From positions 1 through 64,000 of the forward strand of contig DGSV01000084.1 in the NCBI GenBank assembly GCA_002394025.1: a stretch of 64,000 nucleotides of DNA. The letters are read 5' to 3'. This document shows positions 24,851 to 33,048 of this stretch, piece after piece. The notes under the pieces are model-generated. The model saw only the letters and a program-made list of their open reading frames with translations. It did not search any database and had not been told where the DNA came from. Position 1 is the first letter of the stretch. Every line of letters starts with the position of its first letter. This stretch comes from Bacteroidales bacterium UBA4353. Lineage in GTDB: Bacteria > Bacteroidota > Bacteroidia > Bacteroidales > Paludibacteraceae. The position numbers and the translations under genes are program-made.

Positions 24851-24944
24851 CTAGAAAATCTAGAATAACTAGAATAACTAGAAAATCTAGAAAATCTAGA
24901 AAAAAATAACAAAATAGTAAATAACAAAATAGTAAATATCACTA
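24851..24944 (+). repeat. 9-bp CTAGA repeat plus AAATAGTAA repeats between exbB and exbD
   Basis: Six 9-bp units CTAGAAAAT/CTAGAATAA fill 24851-24904, followed by two 15-bp units (AATAACAAAATAGTA). The exbD ATG follows directly. The array sits inside what is otherwise a tight operon and adds about 95 nt. It resembles the 3448-3519 array. Confidence 0.9.
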
Positions 24945-25358
24945 ATGTCTCTCAAACGCAGAAATAAGATAGAAGCCGGCTTCAATATGAGTTCTATGAC
25001 TGACCTCATATTCCTGCTTTTGCTATTCTTCATTCTGGCAAGCACCATGTCATCGCCCAACGACGTGAAAATCAACCTGCCACAAAGCCACAGCCGAACT
25101 ACAACACGCAATGTGGTTGCCAAAGTGTCTATTGACGACAGTGGCAGATACTTCGTGGCACTGGGCAAAAAGAAACCAAAACTCATAGAACCGGAAGAAC
25201 TGGAAGGATACTTAGCAGAAGTGGCAGCGGCGGACAGCACAACATACATCGCTCTCCATGCCGACCAAGACGTGCAGTACAAAGAAGTCGTGCGCGTCAT
25301 AGACATCGCTAACCAACATAAGATGAAACTCGTAATAGCTACCAAAAACCACAAATGA
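24945..25358 (+). CDS. exbD: biopolymer transport protein ExbD/TolR
   Basis: A 137-residue protein with a short basic cytoplasmic N-terminus, one membrane helix (MTDLIFLLLLFFILAS, with the proton-relaying Asp20), and a periplasmic domain containing VAKVSIDDSGRYFV and the C-terminal YIALHADQDVQYKEVVRVIDIANQHKMKLVIAT pattern. It is the partner of ExbB. Its stop overlaps the TonB-like gene by 4 nt. Confidence 0.94.
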   Translation: MSLKRRNKIEAGFNMSSMTDLIFLLLLFFILASTMSSPNDVKINLPQSHSRTTTRNVVAKVSIDDSGRYFVALGKKKPKLIEPEELEGYLAEVAAADSTTYIALHADQDVQYKEVVRVIDIANQHKMKLVIATKNHK

Positions 25359-26200
25359 GTCGCAAATCACAAACATATGGAGCCATAGGCAGTTTTTTGG
25401 CGTGCGTAATCGTAATCCTTATACTGCTCTTCACCTTCATGAACATCCACATGCCCGAAGAAGACCAAGGTGTGGAGGTGGCTTTCGGCGACACGGACTT
25501 CGGAGGTGGTAACGCGGGAGATATAAGCGGAGATACAAGTACACCAACACTGACAACACCTCCGGAACCAACACCACCTCCGGCAGCATCAAACAACGAC
25601 CTGCTCACACAAGAGGACGAGGAAACACTAGCCCTAAAGCAGCAAGCAAAAGAAAAAGCAAGACAAGAAGCCCTCGAACGCGAAAGACAACGTAAAGAAC
25701 AAGAACGCCTTGAAGCTGAACGACGCGAAAAAGAACGACTGGAAGAAGAACGAAAAAAACAAGAACAGGCAAAAAAAGATAAGGCTAATTCAGTAATGGG
25801 CAACCTCTTCGGACAAAATCATAACGGAACAGGCTCGGGTACCGGCTCAGGAACCGGCTCGGGTACCACAACCGGAGAAGGACACGAAGGAAACCCCGCA
25901 GGAAAAGGACGCACGGGAACGGGAGAAGGAAACGGTACCGGAACTACGGGAAATGTATCAGGAAGAAAAAACCTCTCGCTGCAAAAACCTTCATACAACA
26001 AAAATATAGAAGGCGTGATAATCATCAATGTACGAGTTAACGCCGACGGCAAAGTCATTGACGCGAAACGGGCAGCGGGAACCACAATAAGCGACGCCTC
26101 ACTCATCAACGCATGCATCAGCGCCGCCAAAGCTTCTAAATTCTCTGCCGGAGACGGAGAAGTGTCAGGAACAATAACATACCGCCTCAACCTCAAATAA
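25355..26200 (+). CDS. TonB-like energy transducer
   Basis: A 281-residue protein: short cytoplasmic tail, one membrane helix (about 10-31), a Pro/Thr-rich segment (TPTLTTPPEPTPPPA), a long charged helical stretch rich in Glu/Lys/Arg (about 85-145), and a Gly/Thr repeat (GTGSGTGSGTGSGTTTGEG). The C-terminal domain (about 215-281) has the GVIIINVRVNADGKVIDAK fold start seen in TonB. It should transmit force from ExbB-ExbD to outer-membrane receptors, or act as TolA. The last gene of this group; gdhA follows after 82 nt. Confidence 0.85.
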   Translation: MSRKSQTYGAIGSFLACVIVILILLFTFMNIHMPEEDQGVEVAFGDTDFGGGNAGDISGDTSTPTLTTPPEPTPPPAASNNDLLTQEDEETLALKQQAKEKARQEALERERQRKEQERLEAERREKERLEEERKKQEQAKKDKANSVMGNLFGQNHNGTGSGTGSGTGSGTTTGEGHEGNPAGKGRTGTGEGNGTGTTGNVSGRKNLSLQKPSYNKNIEGVIIINVRVNADGKVIDAKRAAGTTISDASLINACISAAKASKFSAGDGEVSGTITYRLNLK

Positions 26201-26282
26201 CTGGTACTAAAGTATTCGAAAAAAACGCTAAATCTGCGGACAAAATTTACTAATTGACTAAAAAAAAATATAAACATATAAA

Positions 26283-27638
26283 ATGGACAAAATTTGCCGA
26301 CAATACGTGGATAATTTCATGTCGGAACTCATCCGCAAGAACCCCGGCGAAGCGGAATTCCACCAAGCAGTACGAGAAGTGGTAGAGAGCGTGGCGCCCT
26401 ACATCATGCAATACCCCTATCTGCGGGAACAGAAAATACTTGAGCGTATCGTAGAACCCGAACGCGTAATCATGTTCCGCGTACCATGGGTCGATGACCG
26501 CGGCGAGGTACAAATCAACCGTGGCTACCGCGTACAGATGAACTCAGCCATAGGTCCCTACAAAGGTGGTATCCGTTTCCATGCCAGCGTAACGCTGAGT
26601 ATCATGAAGTTCCTTGCATTTGAACAGACCTTCAAAAACAGCCTCACCACACTGCCCATGGGCGGCGCAAAAGGCGGCAGCGACTTCTCGCCAAGAGGCA
26701 AGTCCGACGCAGAAGTAATGCGTTTCTGCCAAAGCTTCATGACAGAACTCTACCGACATATAGGGCAGGATACTGACGTGCCGGCAGGAGATATAGGAGT
26801 CGGAGGACGCGAAGTGGGATACCTCTTCGGACAATATAAACGCATACGCGACGAATTTACAGGCACACTGACCGGCAAAGGACAGTACTGGGGAGGCAGC
26901 CGACTCCGTCCCGAGGCAACAGGCTACGGAGCTTGCTACTTCGCGCAAGCCATGCTGGCAACACGAGGAAAAAGCTTCCAAGGACAAACGGTATGCATCT
27001 CAGGAGCAGGAAACGTGGCGCAATATGCAGCGCAAAAAGCCATGAGACTCGGAGCTAAAGTCGTCACACTATCTGATAGCGACGGATTTATCTACGACCC
27101 CGAAGGACTCACGGAAGACAAAATGAACTACGTCCTCGAACTGAAAAACATACGCCGCGGACGCATCAAAGAATACGCCGACAAATATCCCGCGGCGCAG
27201 TACTTCCCCGGCGAAAGACCATGGCGAATACCATGCGACATAGCCATGCCTTGCGCAACACAAAACGAGATAGAAAAAGACGACGCACAACACCTCATCG
27301 AAGGCGGGTGCTACTGCGTCACGGAAGGCGCCAATATGCCGTCAACACCCGAAGCGATAGAAATATTCCACAACGCAAAAATACTCTATAGCCCGGGCAA
27401 AGCCAGCAACGCAGGAGGAGTGGCTACCAGCGGACTGGAAATGACACAAAACAGCATACGTCAACGTTGGACGGCAGAAGAAGTCGATGAACACCTGCAC
27501 CGCATCATGGCGGACATACATCAGGCTTGCATAAAATACGGCACAGAACCCGATGGATATGTCAACTACGTCAAAGGAGCTAACATAGCAGGATTCATAA
27601 AAGTAGCCAACGCAATGGCGGAACAAGGAGTAGTATAA
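26283..27638 (+). CDS. gdhA: NADP-specific glutamate dehydrogenase
   Basis: A 451-residue hexameric-type glutamate dehydrogenase. It contains GPYKGGIRFHASVTLSIMKF, TTLPMGGAKGGSDF with the catalytic Lys, the PAGDIGVGGREVGYLFGQYK segment, a dinucleotide fold (CISGAGNVAQYAA), and the C-terminal ANAGGVATSGLEMTQN. It interconverts 2-oxoglutarate plus ammonium and glutamate. The upstream 82-nt gap is AT-rich; a TAAATCTG is only a partial -7 match. Confidence 0.96.
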   Translation: MDKICRQYVDNFMSELIRKNPGEAEFHQAVREVVESVAPYIMQYPYLREQKILERIVEPERVIMFRVPWVDDRGEVQINRGYRVQMNSAIGPYKGGIRFHASVTLSIMKFLAFEQTFKNSLTTLPMGGAKGGSDFSPRGKSDAEVMRFCQSFMTELYRHIGQDTDVPAGDIGVGGREVGYLFGQYKRIRDEFTGTLTGKGQYWGGSRLRPEATGYGACYFAQAMLATRGKSFQGQTVCISGAGNVAQYAAQKAMRLGAKVVTLSDSDGFIYDPEGLTEDKMNYVLELKNIRRGRIKEYADKYPAAQYFPGERPWRIPCDIAMPCATQNEIEKDDAQHLIEGGCYCVTEGANMPSTPEAIEIFHNAKILYSPGKASNAGGVATSGLEMTQNSIRQRWTAEEVDEHLHRIMADIHQACIKYGTEPDGYVNYVKGANIAGFIKVANAMAEQGVV

Positions 27639-27659
27639 AAAACAAAACATACAGAAAAC

Positions 27660-28019
27660 ATGAAGAAAACTATCGCTATTCTCGCAATGCTCATACTTGC
27701 TCTTGGTATATCATCAGTTCAAGCGCAAACAAGACCAAAACTCAATGGGCACACTTTTACTAACTCATTTGGTGAAACACTCGACTTTTATGACGACGGC
27801 ACGGTTCTCTATCATGCCGAAGGAGCAAATATAAGCCGAAAAGGAGACTGGACACTGGGAGAAGTGTCTAACATCGGCTCACCCATGAGTTGCCGCATTA
27901 CCGTAAACATATATGTTTCAGAAAGAACGGTAACGAAGAAAGGCTACGTTGAGTATTACCGCGACGGACAATTATTGCGCGTCGTACTCGACGGCACAAA
28001 ATATGAATACTCATATTAA
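27660..28019 (+). CDS. small exported protein, unknown
   Basis: A 119-residue protein with a clear signal peptide cleaved after AQA-like VQAQ (about residue 23). The mature part is beta-rich with FYDDGTVLYHAEGANISRKGDWTLGE, reminiscent of small lipocalin-like stress or copper-resistance folds, but I cannot assign a family. It lies 21 nt after gdhA and is probably cotranscribed. Confidence 0.75.
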   Translation: MKKTIAILAMLILALGISSVQAQTRPKLNGHTFTNSFGETLDFYDDGTVLYHAEGANISRKGDWTLGEVSNIGSPMSCRITVNIYVSERTVTKKGYVEYYRDGQLLRVVLDGTKYEYSY

Positions 28020-28082
28020 CAGAAAAAAAATAACACAAAAAAACCGACGTGCCGACGGAATATAACAGGCAAAATTATCATC

Positions 28083-28502
28083 ATGAAAAAACTACTTTTT
28101 ACACTAATGCTGATGTTGCCGCTGGCAATTTTCGCGCAAAACGACTACGTGGACCTCAACCTGCCCAGCGGAACCAAATGGAGCAACGTTCGCGGATACC
28201 AGACCACATGGCAAAGAAGCGCGATGCCTACCGTGGAACAATGGCGCGAACTCTACTCCAACTGCAAATGGACATGGATCGGAGGCGGATATAAAGTCAT
28301 CGGCTCTAACGGCAACAGCATCTTCCTGCCCGTAGAAGGTTATATTCCCAACGGCAAAACAAGCCGATACAAAGTAGGCGGCGGATACTACTGGACTGCC
28401 AACCGCGGAGAATTCATCTCCTTCGACGAAAAAGGTGTCTATATCCAACACCGGACAACATCAGAATACGACCGCCTAAGCTGGTGCGAAGTCAGCCAGT
28501 AA
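28083..28502 (+). CDS. exported protein with fibrobacter major paralogous-type domain
   Basis: A 139-residue protein with signal peptide MKKLLFTLMLMLPLAIFAQ. The mature N-terminus YVDLNLPSGTKWSNVRGY and the later segments PTVEQWRELYSNCKWTW, NSIFLPVEGYI and GGYYWTANRG follow the Fib_succ_major/DUF1566-like fold used in many Bacteroidetes surface proteins, here as a single stand-alone domain. Function is unknown. It shares the strand with the preceding small gene and ends before a hairpin. Confidence 0.78.
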   Translation: MKKLLFTLMLMLPLAIFAQNDYVDLNLPSGTKWSNVRGYQTTWQRSAMPTVEQWRELYSNCKWTWIGGGYKVIGSNGNSIFLPVEGYIPNGKTSRYKVGGGYYWTANRGEFISFDEKGVYIQHRTTSEYDRLSWCEVSQ

Positions 28503-28528
28503 GCATCTTACTACACAACTGTTAATAC

Positions 28529-28565
28529 ATCGACCAGCCTGACACATAGTATCAGACTGGTCGAT
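28529..28565. terminator. hairpin between convergent genes
   Basis: ATCGACCAG and CTGGTCGAT form a 9-bp outer stem, extended by CTGA/TCAG after one mismatch. No strong T-run on either side, so it may be a transcript-end hairpin rather than a standard intrinsic terminator. Confidence 0.5.
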
Positions 28566-28585
28566 TCGGTTTCACGCATTATACG

Positions 28586-29854
28586 CTATTTCAACGCATT
28601 TATCGGCACTACATAAACACCATCTGGACGGCGATAAGCGTATGGACCGACTGCTATCAACACCATCATAAATGACGGGGCATACATTCGGTCTGTGTCT
28701 ATCTTGTCAGATAATTTTTTGAGATTATTAGCCGCTAACTCTATGGCATCAACACCACCTAACTTAATCTCTACCAAACCATACTTGCCATTCCTCAGAT
28801 GGATAACAGAGTCGCACTCTAAACCATTTCCATCACGATAGTGATAAACTTTGCCATTAAGAGCATCTGCATACACCCTTAAATCACGCACTGCCATCGT
28901 TTCAAACATGAACCCCATGGTCTTCAGGTCGTTGATGAGGTCTTTAGGACTTAAACCTAAGGCGGCTGTGGCAAAACTGGGGTCTATAAAATAACGCGTG
29001 CTGGACGTCCTTATCGCGGTACTGCTGCGTAAATTGGGATTCCAAGCCTCCATGTCCTCTATGACAAAAATCTTGTTGAGTGCGTCTACGTAGGACGCCA
29101 CTGTGTCATCAGTTGTCGACTGCTTGTCATTGTTCTTGATATCTGCGCATATTGCCGCATAACTTACGCTAGTACCTTGATGACGAGCCAAAGAACGCAG
29201 CAAATGTCTTGTCGTCAATGTTGAACGACGCACATCATCAACACGATGAATATCAACATTTGAAATGTCCTCTATGTAGTCAAAAGCCTGCTCCAGCGCT
29301 GCGTCTCCTGACAACGATACAGCCTGTGGCAAACCACCTCGACATATCTGATACGCCACTTGCTCTATGGCGTTGCTAACGTTTATTACTCCTATATCGG
29401 GGTTGTCAAATAAATTCGATATACTCACTTGACCCGTACTTTCCTTTGACTCAAAAAGACTCATTGGGCGCATTTTAAGACGCACATATCTGCCTGTACC
29501 GCTATGGGTAAATGATTTTATATCCGGCGGCACGCTACTGCCGGTGAAAATAAACTGACCCGGTAAACCTCGTCTGTCAACCTCTGAACGAATAATGTCC
29601 CACAATGAGGGAATTGTCTGCCACTCATCTATCAAACGCGGCGTCGAACCGGACAACAATGTATAAGGACTGACACTCATCATCTGACGACTTTGTTCCA
29701 ACACCAAACCGTCTCCCAAATCCAGTACGCTGCGAGCTATCTGCTTAGCTGTGGTAGTCTTTCCGCACCACTTGGGACCTTCTATCAACACCGCTCCTTT
29801 GCGAGCTAAACGCTCTGCGAGCATCTTATCTGCTATGCGCTCTTTATAGTTCAT
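28586..29854 (-). CDS. AAA-type ATPase with DUF4143 C-terminus
   Basis: About 422 residues. The N-terminal P-loop GPKWCGKTTTAKQIA, RLIDEWQTIPSLWDIIR (Walker B region) and FIFTGSS are typical of the AAA_14 family. The C-terminal half has YVDALNKIFVIEDMEAWNPNLRS, FIDPSFATAALGLSP and FMFETMAVRDLRVYAD, then a PDDEXK-like fold with ECDSVIHLRNGKYGLVEIKLG, as in DUF4143 proteins. I start at the ATG 29854 because the longer TTG start at 29881 lies inside the -7 box. The family is widespread and multicopy in gut Bacteroidales and its role is poorly defined. The C-terminal Asp/Glu-x-Lys residues make nuclease activity conceivable. Confidence 0.9.
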   Translation of the reverse strand: MNYKERIADKMLAERLARKGAVLIEGPKWCGKTTTAKQIARSVLDLGDGLVLEQSRQMMSVSPYTLLSGSTPRLIDEWQTIPSLWDIIRSEVDRRGLPGQFIFTGSSVPPDIKSFTHSGTGRYVRLKMRPMSLFESKESTGQVSISNLFDNPDIGVINVSNAIEQVAYQICRGGLPQAVSLSGDAALEQAFDYIEDISNVDIHRVDDVRRSTLTTRHLLRSLARHQGTSVSYAAICADIKNNDKQSTTDDTVASYVDALNKIFVIEDMEAWNPNLRSSTAIRTSSTRYFIDPSFATAALGLSPKDLINDLKTMGFMFETMAVRDLRVYADALNGKVYHYRDGNGLECDSVIHLRNGKYGLVEIKLGGVDAIELAANNLKKLSDKIDTDRMYAPSFMMVLIAVGPYAYRRPDGVYVVPINALK

Positions 29855-29878
29855 TTTGCTTGTTTTATTATCACGACG

Positions 29879-29886
29879 CAAAGTTA
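29879..29886 (-). promoter_or_regulatory. -7 box of the DUF4143 ATPase gene
   Basis: Minus-strand TAACTTTG, 24 nt before the chosen ATG. It decides against the upstream TTG start, whose first codon would overlap the box. Confidence 0.6.
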
Positions 29887-29923
29887 CAACTAATTTTCTG
29901 AATATGCAATAGTTATAAATTCT

Positions 29924-30038
29924 ATTCGGGAACTTGTGGCTAATTCATTCGGGAACTTGTGGCTAATTCATTCGGGAACTTGTGGCAAATCCATTCGGGA
30001 AGTTGTGGCAAATCCATTCGGGAAGTTGAGGCTACAAG
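29924..30038. repeat. five 23-bp tandem repeats upstream of the ATPase gene
   Basis: Five head-to-tail 23-bp units with core ATTCGGGAACTTGTGGC begin at 29924, 29947, 29970, 29993 and 30016. Units 1 and 2 are identical; units 3-5 drift gradually (AACTT to AAGTT, CTAATT to CAAATC). The array begins about 40 bp upstream of the -7 box of the ATPase gene. There are no unique spacers, so it is not CRISPR. Confidence 0.95.
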
Positions 30039-30102
30039 CAGCACATAACATGCCTTTTTGAACTAACAAAAGAAAACTATTGCACGAACAACTTTTATTT
30101 AC

Positions 30103-30110
30103 TAACTTTG
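30103..30110 (+). promoter_or_regulatory. -7 box of the DUF4332 gene
   Basis: TAACTTTG, with the ATG 44 nt downstream; predicted leader about 37 nt. Confidence 0.65.
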
Positions 30111-30153
30111 TAGGCAAACAAACAACAATTAACCCTCTAAAAACTTTATTCCC

Positions 30154-30561
30154 ATGGACTACAAAGTCATTGACATCGAAGGTGTAGGCGAAGCCTATGC
30201 TGAAAAACTCATCGCCGCAGGCATCAACAAAGCCAGCCAACTACTCGAAAAATGCGCCACTCCGGCAGGCCGTAAAGACCTCGCTGAAGCTACGGAAATC
30301 AGCCCGAAACTAATCCTGAAATGGGCTAACCACTGCGACCTGTATCGCATACACGGCGTAGGACCACAATTTGCCGAACTGCTCGAAGCGGCAGGAGTGG
30401 ACACTGTCAAAGAATTCGGACATAGGGTAGCGGCAAACCTCGAGGCAAAAATGATTGAGGTTAACGAACAGAAAAACCTGACAAACAGAGTGCCCTCGGA
30501 AAAAGAACTGCAGAAAATGATAGACCAAGCCAAGGAACTCGAACCGGTGATGAAATACTAA
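30154..30561 (+). CDS. DUF4332 helix-hairpin-helix protein
   Basis: A 135-residue, all-helical protein. Two helix-hairpin-helix-like segments are visible: VIDIEGVGEAYAEKLIAAGI (about 5-24) and LYRIHGVGPQFAELLEAAGV (about 64-83), each in the G-V/I-G-x-x-x-A-x-x-L pattern of DUF4332. The C-terminus is a charged helix. DNA binding is likely from the fold, but the partner is unknown. It is a single-gene unit with its own -7 box and an intrinsic terminator. It lies directly upstream of umuDC. Confidence 0.88.
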   Translation: MDYKVIDIEGVGEAYAEKLIAAGINKASQLLEKCATPAGRKDLAEATEISPKLILKWANHCDLYRIHGVGPQFAELLEAAGVDTVKEFGHRVAANLEAKMIEVNEQKNLTNRVPSEKELQKMIDQAKELEPVMKY

Positions 30562-30589
30562 TTTCACCACACTCAAAAGAAACCAAGAA

Positions 30590-30613
30590 GCCTCGCCCGC
30601 GCGAGGCTTTTTT
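30590..30613 (+). terminator. intrinsic terminator after the DUF4332 gene
   Basis: GCCTCGC pairs with GCGAGGC around CCGC, followed by six T. It cleanly separates the DUF4332 gene from umuD. Confidence 0.92.
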
Positions 30614-30629
30614 ATCAGGATTTTTTCGC

Positions 30630-30637
30630 TACCTTTG
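30630..30637 (+). promoter_or_regulatory. -7 box of umuDC, leaderless arrangement
   Basis: TACCTTTG ends 7 nt before the umuD ATG at 30645. Transcription should start at or next to the A of the ATG. Confidence 0.65.
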
Positions 30638-30644
30638 CAACACC

Positions 30645-31082
30645 ATGGACATAAAAATCAAAGACATCACCGAAGCCGGTGGCAACGCACCACAACTGCC
30701 TATGTTTGACTATGTCAAAGCCGGATTTCCTTCTCCGGCAACAGACTATGCCGGCGACAGAATAGACATCGTCAAAGAAGTTGTTCGCCACCCCAACACC
30801 ACTTTCTATGCCCGTATCTCCGGCGACTCAATGAACGACGCGGGAATTTTCGACGGAGACATAGTGGTCATAGACCGCTCTCTGGAACCGCGCAACGGAG
30901 ACTATGTGGTGGCATACATTGACGGAGAGTTTACACTCAAAGAATTCCGCCTCGACACCGAAAATGACTGCGCATGGCTCATACCACATAACAAAGCCTA
31001 CAGCCCCATACGAGTCGATAAAAACGACGAATTCCTCATCTGGGGAGTCATGACACATAACATACACCCCACAAGACATTAA
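30645..31082 (+). CDS. umuD: UmuD-like S24 peptidase
   Basis: A 145-residue LexA/UmuD-family self-cleaving protein. The cleavage dipeptide is Ala26-Gly27 (DYVKAGFPSP), the catalytic Ser62 lies in RISGDSMNDAGI, and the Lys99 general base in GEFTLKEF. No N-terminal DNA-binding domain is present, so it is UmuD-like rather than LexA. After self-cleavage UmuD' partners with UmuC to form a translesion polymerase. The stop at 31082 is 2 nt before the umuC start. Damage regulation is expected from the family, but I see no identified operator. Confidence 0.94.
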   Translation: MDIKIKDITEAGGNAPQLPMFDYVKAGFPSPATDYAGDRIDIVKEVVRHPNTTFYARISGDSMNDAGIFDGDIVVIDRSLEPRNGDYVVAYIDGEFTLKEFRLDTENDCAWLIPHNKAYSPIRVDKNDEFLIWGVMTHNIHPTRH

Positions 31083-31084
31083 CC

Positions 31085-32353
31085 ATGTTCGCCATAGCCG
31101 ACTGCAATAACTTCTTCGTATCATGCGAACGCGTATTTAGACCCGACCTCGCCGGCAAACCCGTCATGGTGCTCTCCGGTAACGACGGATGCGTGGTGGC
31201 ACGCTCTAACGAAGTCAAAGCCCTCGGAATAAAAATGGGAGTACCGCTGTTTCAGGTCAAAGACCTCGTGGAAAAACATGACATCACACTATTCTCGTCC
31301 AACTTCTCACTCTACGGCGACCTCTCGGACAGGGTCATGCATATACTCGAAAAATACACATCATGCCTTGAGCAGTACTCAATAGACGAGGCATTCCTCA
31401 CATTCCCCGACAACATACCCGTCAGCCAACTCACCACACTATGCCGCAACATACGACGCGAAGTCTTGCGAGGGGTAGGAATTCCCATTTCATTAGGAAT
31501 AGCGCCAACACGAACACTGGCAAAAACAGCAAGTCACTTCGCAAAAAAACACAAAGGATACAACGGCGTTTGCGCCATCTTTAGCGACATACAACGGCGA
31601 AAAGCGCTATCGCTCACACCAATAGGCGACGTCTGGGGCATAGGACGAAAAACACGCGACAGACTGCTCAACTACGGCATAAACACCGCACTCGACTTCG
31701 CCGACAAAACAGAAACATTCGTCAGACAACTGCTCACCAAACCAGGAGTCATGACATGGCGCGAACTAAAAGGCGAAAGCTGCATATTATTCAACGACGT
31801 AGCACAAAAACAAAGCATTACACGCTCACGGACATTCGCCACAGCTGTCAACAAACTCGAAGACATGGAAAAACATATCGCCGACTTCTGCGCGGCATGC
31901 GCCGTAAGACTGCGTGCGCAACATTCCGTATGCCAACAAATGATAGTCTATGCCATGCCATCACGATTCAGAGACGAACAACACGGAGCATATATCCGGG
32001 CACTGATACAAATGCCCGTAGCCACTGCCAATAGCCAGGAAATCATCACCGCAGCACTTGGCGCGCTCAGAAAACAATTCCGAGACAACGGAGCATACAA
32101 ATCCGCTGGAGTTATACTGCTCGCAATAGCACCCGACAACTCAGTACAGCAAAGCCTGTTCGACACACATGACAGAACACGAGAAAACAAACTGCAACAA
32201 ACAATAGACACACTCAACAATACTATGGGAAAAAACACCATCAGATGGGCGGTACAACTCGAAAATAACAACAATACGACATTCTTCCACACCGACCACC
32301 TCTCACCGCGCTACACAACAGATATCAACCAGATATTCACCATCAAAGTCTAA
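31085..32353 (+). CDS. umuC: Y-family DNA polymerase UmuC
   Basis: A 422-residue Y-family polymerase subunit. The palm has MFAIADCNNFFVSCERVFRP (first metal Asp) and the catalytic YSIDEAFL, plus SLGIAPTRTLAKTASHFAKK. The helix-hairpin-helix region IGDVWGIGRKTRDRLLNYGI follows. The little-finger domain and a UmuC-type C-terminus (HTDHLSPRYTTDINQIFTIKV) complete it. It carries out error-prone translesion synthesis with UmuD'. All catalytic acidic residues are present. Confidence 0.95.
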   Translation: MFAIADCNNFFVSCERVFRPDLAGKPVMVLSGNDGCVVARSNEVKALGIKMGVPLFQVKDLVEKHDITLFSSNFSLYGDLSDRVMHILEKYTSCLEQYSIDEAFLTFPDNIPVSQLTTLCRNIRREVLRGVGIPISLGIAPTRTLAKTASHFAKKHKGYNGVCAIFSDIQRRKALSLTPIGDVWGIGRKTRDRLLNYGINTALDFADKTETFVRQLLTKPGVMTWRELKGESCILFNDVAQKQSITRSRTFATAVNKLEDMEKHIADFCAACAVRLRAQHSVCQQMIVYAMPSRFRDEQHGAYIRALIQMPVATANSQEIITAALGALRKQFRDNGAYKSAGVILLAIAPDNSVQQSLFDTHDRTRENKLQQTIDTLNNTMGKNTIRWAVQLENNNNTTFFHTDHLSPRYTTDINQIFTIKV

Positions 32354-32494
32354 ACAATTTAAGTATTTAAGTATTTAAGTTATTTACTATTTGACAATTT
32401 ACTATTTAATCATTGATTTAGTTATTTATTCATTGAGTAATTTGCAAGTGCGGATGCCACTCCTCCCCTGTCGAAGGGCAATCCGAGTCAAAAA

Positions 32495-32617
32495 ACTCCT
32501 CCCCTGCCGAAGGAAGGGGTGAAGAAAAATTTGCAATATCTCCGCAAATTTTTCGATGAAAAGCACAGTGTGCTTTTCTGAACTCCTTAATCCGGTGCCC
32601 GAAGGGCGGAGGGGTAA
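32495..32617 (+). repeat. 123-bp composite repeat, copy A
   Basis: Identical to 32831-32953 over all 123 bp. It is the CTCCTCCCC module with the 57-nt two-hairpin element and a short tail (CTGAACTCCTTAATCC) placed between its halves; an uninterrupted version without them is at 32704-32750 and 60953-61000. Confidence 0.92.
32521..32577 (+). repeat. 57-nt two-hairpin dispersed element, copy 2
   Basis: Hairpin one: 11-bp perfect arms GAAAAATTTGC and GCAAATTTTTC with a 9-nt loop. Hairpin two: AAAAGCACA and TGTGCTTTT with a single-base centre. The same unit is inverted at 1-57 and repeated at 32857-32913. Confidence 0.92.
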
Positions 32618-32830
32618 AACACATTTACTATTTTACTATTTCACTATTTAATCATTGATTTAGTTATTTAGTCATTGAGTAATTTAGCAAGTGCGGATGC
32701 CACTCCTCCCCTGTCGAAGAAAGGGGAGGTGCCCGAAGGGCGGAGGGGTAACACTCATTTACTATTTAGTTATTTACTATTTTACAATTTATTTAGTCAT
32801 TGAGTAATTTAGCAATTTGTAGCGTCAAAC

Positions 32831-32953
32831 ACTCCTCCCCTGCCGAAGGAAGGGGTGAAGAAAAATTTGCAATATCTCCGCAAATTTTTCGATGAAAAGC
32901 ACAGTGTGCTTTTCTGAACTCCTTAATCCGGTGCCCGAAGGGCGGAGGGGTAA
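32831..32953 (+). repeat. 123-bp composite repeat, copy B
   Basis: Exact duplicate of 32495-32617, in the same orientation 336 bp downstream. Confidence 0.92.
32857..32913 (+). repeat. 57-nt two-hairpin dispersed element, copy 3
   Basis: Identical to copy 2 at 32521-32577, inside composite copy B. Confidence 0.92.
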
Positions 32954-33028
32954 CACTCATTTACTATTTAGTTATTTACTATTTTACAATTTATTTAGTC
33001 ATTGTGTCATTAAGTTATTTGCAAGTAC

Positions 33029-33048
33029 GGACACGCCACGGCGTGTCC
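33029..33048. repeat. GGACACGCC palindrome, copy 3
   Basis: GGACACGCCACGGCGTGTCC; arms of nine bases around a two-base centre. Its left flank GCAAGTAC is shared with the copy at 60916-60935. Confidence 0.85.

Noticed and set aside
29924..30038. CRISPR-like direct repeats
   Set aside because: The 23-bp units are contiguous with no spacers, drift gradually, and no cas genes are nearby.
29968..30240. 90-codon minus-strand frame opposite the DUF4332 gene
   Set aside because: It runs through the tandem repeats and antisense to a well supported gene with its own promoter.
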